Positions 21,326 to 30,255 of a stretch of DNA of 31,906 bases are shown here, piece after piece. The stretch is from an uncultured Mycoplasmatota bacterium. Lineage in GTDB: Bacteria; Bacillota_I; Bacilli_A; RF39; UBA660. How positions within the stretch are numbered: the first letter of the stretch is position 1; each line of letters opens with the position of its first letter. The notes under the pieces are model-generated. The model had not been told where the DNA came from, ran no database searches, and was given only the letters and a program-made list of their open reading frames with translations. The position numbers were made by a program, and so were the translations under genes. The stretch is taken from positions 1 through 31,906 of the forward strand of contig CAMMBO010000004.1 of NCBI GenBank assembly GCA_946494435.1. Reading direction: 5' to 3'.

Positions 21326-24300
21326 ATGGATAAGATAAAAGTAGCGATAGATGTATCAAAAGCAATGGCCAATTTAAATAAATATGTTACTAATAATATT
21401 AACTCCTCTAAAACTAATAATAGTAAGCCTGTTGAGAGTATAGATTTAGATGATATTAGTAATAATGTTGAAGTTAATCAAACAGATATTTCTAGTAATC
21501 AAGTAAATGTTTCTGATATAGCGAATAGTTATAATATAGATACAACGGATTTAGAGACATATCAAGCTAGTTTAGAAAAAGAATTAGAGTTTTATCAAGT
21601 TATGTTAGAAGATACTGAAAATGAACTTGGAATACTAAAAGAAGATGCTTTTGTAGAATCAGGAACAAATTTATCTGTTATAGAAAATATGTGTAAAGAT
21701 TATGAGAATACTATAATTAGTGAAATATATCAGTTAATAGAACAATATAAAATGTCTTGTCCAGAAGAAAAGCTAGAAAAGTTTGGAATAAATCAAGCTG
21801 ATGTAACGAGTATGTCTTATGCTGAACTTTTTGAAATACTAAAAGAAAAAGATGATGATGTAAAAGAGAAACTTGCATCTATTGAAGAATATAAAAAAGA
21901 AAATTTAGATAAAGCGATAAGTGAAAATACAGAGTTTTCTACATATGATGAGTATTTGAAAAGAATAGAAGAATTAGAGAGTCAACAAGTAACATTAAAC
22001 TCTGCTATATATAAAACAGAACAATTAAAGAAGATGGCTAAATATGAGTTTTTAGTCAAAGAAGAAGATTACCAAAAATTTAATTATGAGTGTCAAATAG
22101 ACAAAAGCGTAATAGAAGAAATGCGAATGCAGATGGGTACACAAGTATCATATAGTGAATATTGTTCTAAGACAGGAGATAATATAAGTCCTTTAGAATT
22201 TTGTATATGGGTACGAGATAATTATCCTGATACAACAGCAACGGCGATGGATAATGAGGCCTTACTAAAAACATTAATATCTGTAGCAGATAAAGATAGT
22301 GATTTAATTAAAACATATAATTATTTATTTGAAAAAGAAGGAATAGAATCAGCCAATAAATATCTTGAAGATATAGAAGACCAAATAAATCAATTGGCAG
22401 GACAAAAGAAAGCTGAAGAGTTTTTAGCAGGTTTAGAGAAAGATGAGAATGGTAATTATAATTATGAAGATATAATGAATCATTTTAAAGTTACAGGTAA
22501 GGGTTTAGGAGATGGAGCCCAGTCATTCTTCTTAGGACTAGCAGCCTGGCATCAATCTAGTGATGTATATAGTGTTGAAGAGTATGAGAGTTTATATATA
22601 TTAGAAGCACTAAGTGGTGATAAAGAGTTTGCTAATTTTTTAGATAATAATTATGAGATAAGTATGAGTGTTGGAAATATGTTACCAAGTATGGCAGCAG
22701 GAATGTTATTAACTCCAGCAGCAGGAACATTCTTGATGGGAGCATCAGCAGGAGGAAATAGTTATCATCAAGCTTTAGTAAATGGAGCAAGTATAAGAGA
22801 TGCAGTATTCTATGGAGTATTATCAGGAACATCAGAAGCAACACTAGAGAAATATTTAGGAGCAATACCAGGATTAAGTGATATTAAAGTAAGTTCATTA
22901 AAAGACTTAGGAAAGTCAGTCTTAAAAGAAGGAACAGAAGAGTGGACTCAAGAATATGTAGATGCAGCCTTAAGAGGAACAGTCTTAGGAGAACAAATAG
23001 AAGGTGATCAGTTAAATGGTGATGCTTTAAAGAGTTTTATTTATGGTGCAATAATTGGTGGAATTATGAATAGTCCATCAGCTATAAGTGGTGAAGTTAG
23101 TAATAGAACTGGAAGTAGTAATATAGAAAGTAATATAACAAATACGGTTAATGAAGATGTCAGTAATTTAACTAGTGAGGTAAAAGACTCTATATCTGCT
23201 ATTAATTCATCTGTTATCCAAGAAAGTGTAAGTAAAAGTATAACAGAAAAAATATCTAAATCAATAAAATCTTTAAATATACCAGGATTAAGTGCAATTA
23301 AGAAAATTACTGAAGGAAGCAAAAATATGGCTCTTTCTACTTCTAATGCTATAAATACTGAAAGTATTATTGATAAGGTTACTTCTGCAGGTATAGATAA
23401 TATTGAATTCCTCGAATCTGATATAAGGGCTTTAATGGCTTCTGCTACTGAAGAAAATGATGCTGATATATGGGATGCAAAAAGAGTTAAGGATGTTTTT
23501 TATAAAGCTTTAAAGGGAAAATTTAAAAAATCATATATTGACAGTATTGTTGATGATGTTAATGTTATAGATGCTAATGAATGGGAAGAATTTGTTAAAA
23601 AAAGGGGCCATAGTAGTGATGTTCGTGGCTTAGTAGATAAAAATCATAATGTGTATTATCCATCAAATGCAAGTATGCATACCGTTATACATGAATTATT
23701 TCACAAGTTTTCAGAGCTTAGAAATTTAACTGTTAAAACATCTGAAGGCACAAGAAGAATAGTTTCAGGAATACTTGAGTTTTATCCAGATGGTACTAAT
23801 AATATTCTTTCAAATGAATGTTTAACTGATTATTTAGCATCAAAACATTATGATCAAAAAATTTATTCTTATAATTATGATGATGTAGGAATAAGATTGT
23901 GGGAGAGAATAGATAATGCACTTTATGAACGGTATGGTGAAAATGATATTTTATTAGATAGTTATTTGAATAATGACCCTGATACTATAAGAAGTATTTT
24001 TGATAGGTATGTTTATGATGGGGCATATACTGAATTATCTAAAAGGTTAGGACATTTTTTTGGAAATTCTAAAATAAGTGGGCTAGTCAGTCAATTTGAG
24101 AAAGCAATAAATCCTATGGGTATTAAAGAAAGAGTCTATTCTATTTTTAATAATACAAGGTCTAATGAACAACATGAAAAGATTGATAATGATATTAAAG
24201 AAGTTTCTAGCAATAAAGAGAATGAAGAAAGTGGTAGCTTTATATTTATGAATCCACAGACTTCTAGATATTTAGATAATTTATTTAATGAAATGAGTGA

Positions 24301-26434
24301 AAATTGTGGTAAAGAAAACGCTATAAAATATTTAGAAGATTATATTAAGACTGGAGATAAAGAAGAATTAGCTGCATCTACTTTTATAATATATAGAAAA
24401 TTAGATGGTTTAAATACTGCTGATATTAAGAGATATTTATTAATGAAAGGTTATACATCAGAAGAAAACTATGATAGGTTACTGATAGGCAAAAGAAAAC
24501 AAAATTCTAACAACAACGCTACGTATGCTGAAAATATAAATTCATTAAATTATTCTAATTTTAATGAGTTTAATATTATAAATAATATATTTATTGAATT
24601 AAGTAGAGGAGTGGGTAGTAAAGAATATGCTTCTACAGCTTTAGAAAATTATATGTATACAGGTAATAAAAGTGAAATAGCTAGTATTAGTCCTCAGATA
24701 GCCAGTATGTTAGATAGTGTAAGTAAAGATGAAATAGATAATTACTTATTAGCTAATCATACGCAAATACAATATCAATATAGAAGACTTCAAGACTTTG
24801 TTAAGACTATGGATAGTAAAAAATATAATGGATATGGGATGAAAGCTTTAGAAGAATATATTACATATGATAATTTAAATGCTATTACTAGAACAGATAA
24901 TATAAGGGATAAAATTAAATATATTCCTAAAAATATAATACAATCTTTTATAACCCGTAATAATAATTTAAAACAGAATGTAACTAAAGTTGCGAATGGA
25001 GTTAATGCTGGAATACCTCTTCAAAATAATAGTTATATGAATACTAATCAGTCTTCTGCTAATTTAGTTACGAATATAGTAGAAGATATTGCCCAAAAAG
25101 TCGGTTCACAAGAGGCTTTTGTAATGTTAGAAGATTATATTAATACGGGACTTAAAGATAAAATTATGAGTATAAGTGAAAATGCTGCAAAAGCACTAGA
25201 AACAGTAGATTTTACAGAACTTCGAAATTATTTATTAGCAAACTCAGAATATTATGCATATTCTGAACTTCAAAAGGCTATAAGTATAATGGATAATAAG
25301 AATTCTAAAGGATATGGTATAAAAGCTTTAGAAGATTATCTTAAAAATGGTAATGACAAAGTTTTTACTAGGGAAAATGATGTTAGAGAAACAATTAAGA
25401 ATATTCCTCCCAAAGTAATACAATACTATATAACTAACATCGATAGTATCAATGAGGCTTTAATTGAAGGTGCTACTGAAACTGCTGATTTAAGTGAAGT
25501 CCAACAAATTATACAAAAACAAGATCAAAATATAAGAAATTTAAAACAAGAAGTGCTTGACGAGGCTTTTTTAAGCAATGATCTTGTCTGTAGACTCCGT
25601 TCATTATATATAGAATTAAATAAAAGATTACATTATGATTTTAATTATAGAGTCATGAATGAAACAGATAAAGCTAATCTTTATAATAAACGCGTAACCT
25701 ATGAAAATTTAACTAGTGATAAAGTTATATGTAAAGGTTGGTCAGAGTTGTTTCGCGATTTATTATTATCAGCAGGTTTTGATACGAATAAAGTCAAAAT
25801 TATAAGAGGTAAGAGTGTTGGTTCTCATAATTGGGTACAAGTAGATTTTGATGATTTCATGGTAATAGCAGATGCCACAGAAGCTTTAAATGGTTCAACA
25901 GATTTAGCAAATTGTAAAGCCGGCTTAGGTACAAATGGTTTTGTTATATTACCTAAAAAATTTTCTGGATCACATATTAGATCATTTTTAAATATAGAAA
26001 AATATCATAATGCAGATTATTTAAAAGAAGTGGATAGGTATATTGGTTATGCTTCGAAATCAGGATATCTAGCAGATACTATAAAAGAAGCTAATCTTGC
26101 TTTTGATAATAGTTTAAAATATTCTTATGATATAAGAGCAGATGATTTAATAGATATGGAAATACCAGAAAATATGAGTGGTGATGAGTATTTTGCTTAT
26201 ATTAGACAGATAAAAAACATAATGTTTACAGCTGAGGAATTATCAAAACATCCTATTAATATTAAACTTAGGGGCTTACGTGTAGGAAATGAAGTAGAAA
26301 GTTTAGCTTTTGTAGAAATAGTAGATGAAAAAAAATATGTATTATATAGTGAATCTTTAGGTAAACATGTCTTCACTGATACTAAAGAATGTTTAGAGTT
26401 TATCAATAGATTGCCTATTATAAATTTGAAATAA
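21326..26434 (+). CDS. Giant T7SS toxin candidate with HExxH and transglutaminase-like sites, 1702 residues
   Basis: Likely substrate of the adjacent EssC system; no Sec signal. Residues 1-450: helical, coiled-coil-rich region (LETYQASLEKELEFYQVML), suitable for binding the small helpers. About 449-590: Gly/Ala-rich hydrophobic segments (VGNMLPSMAAGMLLTPAAG and FYGVLSGTSEATLEK) like those before toxin domains in polymorphic toxins. H789-E-L-F-H793 with E831 in NECLTDYLA forms a gluzincin-type zinc site. About 974-1370: five imperfect helical repeats marked by LEDYI-x-TG. C1469 (ICKGWSELF), H1501 (GSHNW) and D1516 (IADAT) match the spacing of the transglutaminase/cysteine-protease triad. A further domain of about 130 residues ends the protein. 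GGGAGG precedes the ATG. Both active sites look intact. Target cells and substrates are unknown. Confidence 0.75.
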   Translation: MDKIKVAIDVSKAMANLNKYVTNNINSSKTNNSKPVESIDLDDISNNVEVNQTDISSNQVNVSDIANSYNIDTTDLETYQASLEKELEFYQVMLEDTENELGILKEDAFVESGTNLSVIENMCKDYENTIISEIYQLIEQYKMSCPEEKLEKFGINQADVTSMSYAELFEILKEKDDDVKEKLASIEEYKKENLDKAISENTEFSTYDEYLKRIEELESQQVTLNSAIYKTEQLKKMAKYEFLVKEEDYQKFNYECQIDKSVIEEMRMQMGTQVSYSEYCSKTGDNISPLEFCIWVRDNYPDTTATAMDNEALLKTLISVADKDSDLIKTYNYLFEKEGIESANKYLEDIEDQINQLAGQKKAEEFLAGLEKDENGNYNYEDIMNHFKVTGKGLGDGAQSFFLGLAAWHQSSDVYSVEEYESLYILEALSGDKEFANFLDNNYEISMSVGNMLPSMAAGMLLTPAAGTFLMGASAGGNSYHQALVNGASIRDAVFYGVLSGTSEATLEKYLGAIPGLSDIKVSSLKDLGKSVLKEGTEEWTQEYVDAALRGTVLGEQIEGDQLNGDALKSFIYGAIIGGIMNSPSAISGEVSNRTGSSNIESNITNTVNEDVSNLTSEVKDSISAINSSVIQESVSKSITEKISKSIKSLNIPGLSAIKKITEGSKNMALSTSNAINTESIIDKVTSAGIDNIEFLESDIRALMASATEENDADIWDAKRVKDVFYKALKGKFKKSYIDSIVDDVNVIDANEWEEFVKKRGHSSDVRGLVDKNHNVYYPSNASMHTVIHELFHKFSELRNLTVKTSEGTRRIVSGILEFYPDGTNNILSNECLTDYLASKHYDQKIYSYNYDDVGIRLWERIDNALYERYGENDILLDSYLNNDPDTIRSIFDRYVYDGAYTELSKRLGHFFGNSKISGLVSQFEKAINPMGIKERVYSIFNNTRSNEQHEKIDNDIKEVSSNKENEESGSFIFMNPQTSRYLDNLFNEMSENCGKENAIKYLEDYIKTGDKEELAASTFIIYRKLDGLNTADIKRYLLMKGYTSEENYDRLLIGKRKQNSNNNATYAENINSLNYSNFNEFNIINNIFIELSRGVGSKEYASTALENYMYTGNKSEIASISPQIASMLDSVSKDEIDNYLLANHTQIQYQYRRLQDFVKTMDSKKYNGYGMKALEEYITYDNLNAITRTDNIRDKIKYIPKNIIQSFITRNNNLKQNVTKVANGVNAGIPLQNNSYMNTNQSSANLVTNIVEDIAQKVGSQEAFVMLEDYINTGLKDKIMSISENAAKALETVDFTELRNYLLANSEYYAYSELQKAISIMDNKNSKGYGIKALEDYLKNGNDKVFTRENDVRETIKNIPPKVIQYYITNIDSINEALIEGATETADLSEVQQIIQKQDQNIRNLKQEVLDEAFLSNDLVCRLRSLYIELNKRLHYDFNYRVMNETDKANLYNKRVTYENLTSDKVICKGWSELFRDLLLSAGFDTNKVKIIRGKSVGSHNWVQVDFDDFMVIADATEALNGSTDLANCKAGLGTNGFVILPKKFSGSHIRSFLNIEKYHNADYLKEVDRYIGYASKSGYLADTIKEANLAFDNSLKYSYDIRADDLIDMEIPENMSGDEYFAYIRQIKNIMFTAEELSKHPINIKLRGLRVGNEVESLAFVEIVDEKKYVLYSESLGKHVFTDTKECLEFINRLPIINLK

Positions 26435-26444
26435 AGGAGGACTT

Positions 26445-26726
26445 ATGGAAAATTCAATAGATAAATTAAAAAGACTATTAGAAGAAAAACAAAAGGGTAA
26501 TTTAACTGACGAAGATAAAAAAAAGATAGATATTATTAGATGTTTGATTGCTAACCCCTCAAGCTTTTTCGAATTAAATATGGGAGCTGCAATGGGAATA
26601 TTAGATTTTCTTGGAGTTAAAGAAGAAGAAAGAAGAGAAGTATATTTAGATTTAATTTCTCCAAAATCTCATAAAAAAAATATCCCGGAAGTAAGAGAAA
26701 TAGTTAATCTTGGTCGTAGTAAATAA
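26445..26726 (+). CDS. Small protein after the toxin gene; candidate immunity protein
   Basis: A 93-residue charged, helical protein (MENSIDKLKRLLEEKQKGNL). Its middle reads NMGAAMGILDFLGVKEEERREV. No signal peptide or membrane segment, so it would act in the cytosol. AAAGGAGG lies five bases upstream of the ATG, and the gene starts 10 bp after the toxin stop. A terminator follows, making it the last gene of the operon. Immunity genes of polymorphic T7SS toxins usually sit exactly here. I do not recognise an immunity family, so this is inference. The group II intron begins 72 bp downstream of its stop. Confidence 0.65.
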   Translation: MENSIDKLKRLLEEKQKGNLTDEDKKKIDIIRCLIANPSSFFELNMGAAMGILDFLGVKEEERREVYLDLISPKSHKKNIPEVREIVNLGRSK

Positions 26727-26733
26727 TTAGCAG

Positions 26734-26765
26734 AGTAAATGTCACACGATATTTACTTTTCTTTT
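26734..26765 (+). terminator. Terminator of the T7SS substrate operon
   Basis: AGTAAAT (26734-26740) and ATTTACT (26751-26757) form a 7-bp stem around a 10-nt loop and are followed by TTTCTTTT. It marks the downstream end of the T7SS island. Confidence 0.8.
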
Positions 26766-26779
26766 CACTTGATTTTTAG

Positions 26780-26785
26780 TATAAT
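26780..26785 (+). promoter_or_regulatory. Probable -10 box of the arsC-like/rnc operon
   Basis: A perfect TATAAT 13 bp before the intron. The -35 region is weak (TTTTCT at 17-bp spacing). If used, the transcript would start near 26792, almost at the IBS1 sequence, so the 5' exon would be extremely short. Confidence 0.45.
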
Positions 26786-26798
26786 AAAGAAGGAAAGA

Positions 26799-28699
26799 GT
26801 GTGCCAGTTCGGTGTTTAATATATAGTTGGAAGGGAAGCCGGCATGGTAAGACCTAGCAAATCGCCATTAGTTAGCCTTGGAGTCGAAGTCGTGAGACAA
26901 GATAAGCGTAGGTAAACAAGAATACGAGCCGTAATACGAAAGTGTGAAGCGATTCAGCCTCGTTAAATATAAATAGTGGTAGTCGATGTGTTTCTTTCCA
27001 CAGCAGACAACAATGGCAGTATCGTTAAGCGAGATATTGTGAGAGTGCCACCGGGGTCTATAGAGCATGGCGAGTATATCATCGTTATATTAAGCATACC
27101 TGGGAGGACTTATAAATTCCTGAGTCTAAACAGTTTAAAACACTAATAGTAAGGGTATGCCGAAGCAAGGTTTTGTAAACTAAGTTAGGTAAATGATTTA
27201 TAAGTAGTCGGACTAGTTCATAGTAGTGATGAAGCGAGTAATGACCGTGGAGCGAAGGGACTAGCATATAGTCGTTTCTTTAGGGAAACATTGGCATCAC
27301 TTGAGGAGGAAGAAAACAATGGCAACAGAACGAATAGATATAAAATACCAACTAAGTAAAGGATACAAACTGCAAACTCTAATGCACAAAGTCAATAAAG
27401 AAACACTGAAAGAACAACACAAGAGACAACAACATAGAAAAGCTAGTGGTGTAGACCAGGTGACTAAAGAGGAATATGAGATTAATTTAGATGAAAATCT
27501 AGATAACTTGATTAGAAGAATGAAGTCTTTCTCATACAGACCACAACCAGTAAGAAGAAGTTATATACCAAAAGCAAATGGAAAACTAAGACCATTAGGA
27601 ATACCTGCATATGAAGATAAGCTGGTACAAGGAGTAATGGCAGATATACTAAATGAAATATATGAAAATATATTTCTAGACTGTTCATATGGCTTCAGAC
27701 CTAAAAGAAACTGTCATGATGTTATAAGGTATATAAATAATACTATCATGACTAGGAAAATTAACTATATAGTGGAGGCAGATATAAAAGGTTTCTTTGA
27801 TAATGTAGACCATGAATTATTAATAAAAATGCTAAAAGAAACAATAGCAGATAAGAATTTTCTAAGATATATAAAGAGATTCTTAAAGAGTGGATACATG
27901 GAAGATATGAAATATTACGAAACAGATAAAGGAACACCACAAGGTGGACTAATATCGCCAATACTAGCGAATGTGTACCTACATTATGTACTAGATTTAT
28001 GGGTTGATAAGTTTATCAAACCTAGAAGTAAGGGTGAAGTATATTACGTAAGATATGCAGATGACTTTGTATTAATGTTTCAATATGAAGAAGAGGCAAG
28101 ATACTTCCTAAAAGCTTTGGAGAAGAGACTAAAGGAATTTGGCTTAAACTTAGAATTAAATAAAACTAAAATTACACCATTCGGCAGATTTAAAGGCACA
28201 AAAGAAAATTTTAGTTTTCTTGGTTTTACATTCTATAATGGCAAAACAACAACTGGGAAATATAGACCAATAATACTTACTGACAAGAGTAAGTTAAAAC
28301 AAAAGAAACAGAATGCAAAGAAATGGTTATGGGAGTTTATGCATTATCCAATAATAGTAGTAGGAAGAAAGTTAAAGAGGAAACTCATTGGACACTACAT
28401 CTATTATGGAGTTAATGGTAACTATCTTTCCCTTGTTAGTTTCTACAAGTACATAAAATATACATGGTATAGAACATTAAGAAAACGAGGACAAAAGAAT
28501 AAAATAAAATATTTAGATTTTCTTAGAATATGGAACTACTTAGAAATGCCAGAACCTAAGATATATGTAAATATTTGGTAATAAAGACTATATGAAGAGC
28601 CGTATGCAGGAAAACTGCACGTACGGTTCTGTGAGGGGCAATGAGACTAGCCTTTCACGTTAAAATAAGAAAGGAGGAGTCGAGATTTGTCTACTCGAC
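26799..28699 (+). mobile_element. Group II intron, 1901 nt, complete
   Basis: The 5' end is GTGTG (26799-26803). The preceding exon bases GGAAAGA (26792-26798, IBS1) pair perfectly with TCTTTCC at 26993-26999 (EBS1) in the domain I region, which fixes the 5' junction. Domains I-III precede the maturase gene at 27319. Domain V is at 28597-28629: GAGCCGTA/TACGGTTC lower stem containing the catalytic AGC (28598-28600), a CG bulge, and TGCAG/CTGCA upper stem. The 3' end is placed after CTACTCGAC at 28699, the usual terminus, with A28693 the likely branch base seven from the end. Between domain V and this end there are two hairpins in about 70 nt, longer than a standard domain VI. The intron is in the sense orientation of the following operon. 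Confidence 0.88.
27319..28581 (+). CDS. ltrA: Group II intron reverse transcriptase/maturase
   Basis: A 420-residue intron-encoded protein. RT blocks are in order: [80 protein letters not shown], the catalytic YADDF (246-250) and LGFTFYNGK. The maturase (X) domain follows ([19 protein letters not shown], then [20 protein letters not shown]). The protein ends at [10 protein letters not shown] without an HNH endonuclease, as in endonuclease-free intron classes. It aids splicing and retrohoming of its own RNA. The ATG at 27319 follows GAGGAGG by about eight bases; an in-frame TTG at 27301 precedes the SD. It is intact, so the intron may be active. Confidence 0.93.
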   Translation: MATERIDIKYQLSKGYKLQTLMHKVNKETLKEQHKRQQHRKASGVDQVTKEEYEINLDENLDNLIRRMKSFSYRPQPVRRSYIPKANGKLRPLGIPAYEDKLVQGVMADILNEIYENIFLDCSYGFRPKRNCHDVIRYINNTIMTRKINYIVEADIKGFFDNVDHELLIKMLKETIADKNFLRYIKRFLKSGYMEDMKYYETDKGTPQGGLISPILANVYLHYVLDLWVDKFIKPRSKGEVYYVRYADDFVLMFQYEEEARYFLKALEKRLKEFGLNLELNKTKITPFGRFKGTKENFSFLGFTFYNGKTTTGKYRPIILTDKSKLKQKKQNAKKWLWEFMHYPIIVVGRKLKRKLIGHYIYYGVNGNYLSLVSFYKYIKYTWYRTLRKRGQKNKIKYLDFLRIWNYLEMPEPKIYVNIW

Positions 28700-28708
28700 A
28701 GGCTTAAT

Positions 28709-29068
28709 ATGTATTTATTTATAGAATATCCAAAATGCAGTACTTGCAGGAAAGCTAAAAAGTTTTTAGATGATAATAATATTAAATATGTAGATAGAAA
28801 TATCTTAACTGATAATCCTACTAAAGAAGAATTAAAGAAGTTTCTTGAAGTTAGTGGTAAAGATGTAAAAAGTTTCTTTAACACTAGTGGCAATTTATAT
28901 AAAGAATTATACTTAAAGGACAAGCTTCCTAATATGACTTTAGATGAAAAGCTTGAGTTATTATCTACCGATGGTATGCTTGTTAAAAGGCCTATTTTAG
29001 TAGGAGATAATTTTGTTTTAACTGGATTTAAAGAAGATTTATGGAAAGAAGTGATAATTAATGGATGA
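28709..29068 (+). CDS. ArsC/Spx-family thioredoxin-fold protein (YusI-like)
   Basis: A 119-residue ArsC-superfamily protein, MYLFIEYPKCSTCRKAKKFL, with C10-x2-C13, then YVDRNILTDNPTKEELKKFL, and the conserved KRPILVGDNFVLTGFKEDLW near the end. Its closest look is to the arsenate reductase-related YusI/Spx group; true arsenate reduction is unproven. The C-x-x-C pair suggests a thiol redox role. In the unspliced DNA no good SD lies at the right distance; after removal of the intron, the upstream sequence reads AAAGAAGG-CTTAAT-ATG. Its expression therefore likely depends on splicing. It overlaps the rnc start by 8 bp. Confidence 0.85.
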   Translation: MYLFIEYPKCSTCRKAKKFLDDNNIKYVDRNILTDNPTKEELKKFLEVSGKDVKSFFNTSGNLYKELYLKDKLPNMTLDEKLELLSTDGMLVKRPILVGDNFVLTGFKEDLWKEVIING

Positions 29069-29726
29069 ATTATTTAAAAAACTTAATATAACTCCTAAAA
29101 ATTTAAAACTCTATGAAATAGCTTTCTCTCACTCTTCTTATGCTAATGAACATAGAGCAAAAAAAGATTATGAGAGATTAGAGTTTTTAGGAGATGCTGT
29201 TGTTGATTTAGTCATGGCTGATTATCTTTATCGTAACCATAATGAAAATGAAGGTACTATGACTAAAGTAAGAGCTAGCTATGTTTGTGAAAATGCTTTA
29301 TATGAGTATTCTTTAGGACTTGCACTTAATAACTATATAAAAGTAGGACATGGGGAAGAACTTAATGGTGGTAAATTAAAGAAAGCGATTGTCGCTGATA
29401 TTTTCGAATCTTTAATGGGAGCGATTTATTTAGATTTAGGATATGCTACTGTTAGAAGAGTTATATTAGATATTGTAGTTCCTTATGTCACTAATCCTAA
29501 TATAACATTTTTTCAAGATTATAAATCTGCTTTACAAGAAGCAGTACAAACTAGTAAAAAGAGTCTTTATTATGAACTAATCTCTGAATCAGGTCCTCCT
29601 CATGATAAAACCTTTAAAATGCAAGTAAGAGTAGATGGTATTATCTATGGAGAAGGTGTTGGTAGTAGTAAGAAAGAAGCAGAACAACATGCCGCTAAAA
29701 ATGCTTTAGAAAAACTTGCAATATAG
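29061..29726 (+). CDS. rnc: Ribonuclease III
   Basis: A 221-residue double-strand-specific endoribonuclease. The signature ERLEFLGDAVVDL includes E41 and D45; the second catalytic acidic residue is E116 in DIFESLMGAIYLD. The C-terminal dsRNA-binding domain starts near residue 153 (DYKSALQEAVQTSK) and ends with GVGSSKKEAEQHAAKNALEK. All catalytic residues are present. The enzyme processes rRNA precursors and degrades structured RNA. The start codon overlaps the ArsC-like gene, so its translation is probably coupled to the gene whose ribosome binding site is split by the intron. GAAGTGAT precedes the ATG. Confidence 0.95.
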   Translation: MDELFKKLNITPKNLKLYEIAFSHSSYANEHRAKKDYERLEFLGDAVVDLVMADYLYRNHNENEGTMTKVRASYVCENALYEYSLGLALNNYIKVGHGEELNGGKLKKAIVADIFESLMGAIYLDLGYATVRRVILDIVVPYVTNPNITFFQDYKSALQEAVQTSKKSLYYELISESGPPHDKTFKMQVRVDGIIYGEGVGSSKKEAEQHAAKNALEKLAI

Positions 29727-29734
29727 GAGTAATT

Positions 29735-30214
29735 ATGAATTTAGAAAAATGTAATGAAACCATAATTAATTTAGATAGATTATTAGTACAAGGCCAAAAA
29801 GGAAGAGAAGAGTTATTACTTTTTCTTTTAGAGTGCCTTATTAAAAGTTCATATCATTTACAAGATAAAGAAGTTATAAAAAGAGTTAATTTTTTAATAA
29901 ATAGTCATAACAGATTAGATATTATTGTTAGAAATAAAGAAAGCCTTGCCTTATCTAATTATACTAAACTTAACCATACTGTTATTGCTAATTTATCTAA
30001 AGAAATTGAAAAAATAAAAGGTATTTATAATAATTTAGACGACTATTTTAGTGATTTTGCAGAATATGAGGCGACAATGGATTTTGCTAGTACTACCTTA
30101 AAAAAAGATAACGAATTTTATACTAAAGCTTTAGAAGAAGAAATAACTGAAGATTTTAGAACTTTAACTAAAAGTAAGAAAAAGACTAGAAAAAGAAGAC
30201 AAAATAGTGTATAA
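29735..30214 (+). CDS. Hypothetical protein with basic C-terminal tail, 159 residues
   Basis: I do not recognise a named family. The protein is helical, starting MNLEKCNETIINLDRLLVQG, with a coiled-coil-like middle (LSKEIEKIKGIYNNLDDYFS) and a strongly basic end (TKSKKKTRKRRQNSV) that could bind RNA or ribosomes. No membrane segment. GGAG lies about six bases upstream of the ATG and the gap to rnc is 8 bp, so it is in the same operon, flanked by two ribonuclease genes. A role in RNA metabolism is plausible from position and basic tail, but unproven. Confidence 0.7.
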   Translation: MNLEKCNETIINLDRLLVQGQKGREELLLFLLECLIKSSYHLQDKEVIKRVNFLINSHNRLDIIVRNKESLALSNYTKLNHTVIANLSKEIEKIKGIYNNLDDYFSDFAEYEATMDFASTTLKKDNEFYTKALEEEITEDFRTLTKSKKKTRKRRQNSV

Positions 30215-30255
30215 TGAGTAAAGTTTTGTTTCTATATAAAAAGAAAGGAGAATTT

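Noticed and set aside
22632..23322. Minus-strand leucine-rich frames opposite the giant toxin gene.
   Set aside because: They mirror the Gly/Ala/Ser-rich coding strand and have no start signals.
26868..27267. Two minus-strand open frames of about 60-66 codons.
   Set aside because: They lie in the structured RNA domains of the group II intron, lack SD sequences and have no protein-like features.
28679..28699. GTCGAG/CTCGAC hairpin as a terminator before the arsC-like gene.
   Set aside because: No T-run follows, and the hairpin ends exactly at the typical group II intron 3' terminus, so it is better explained as intron structure.
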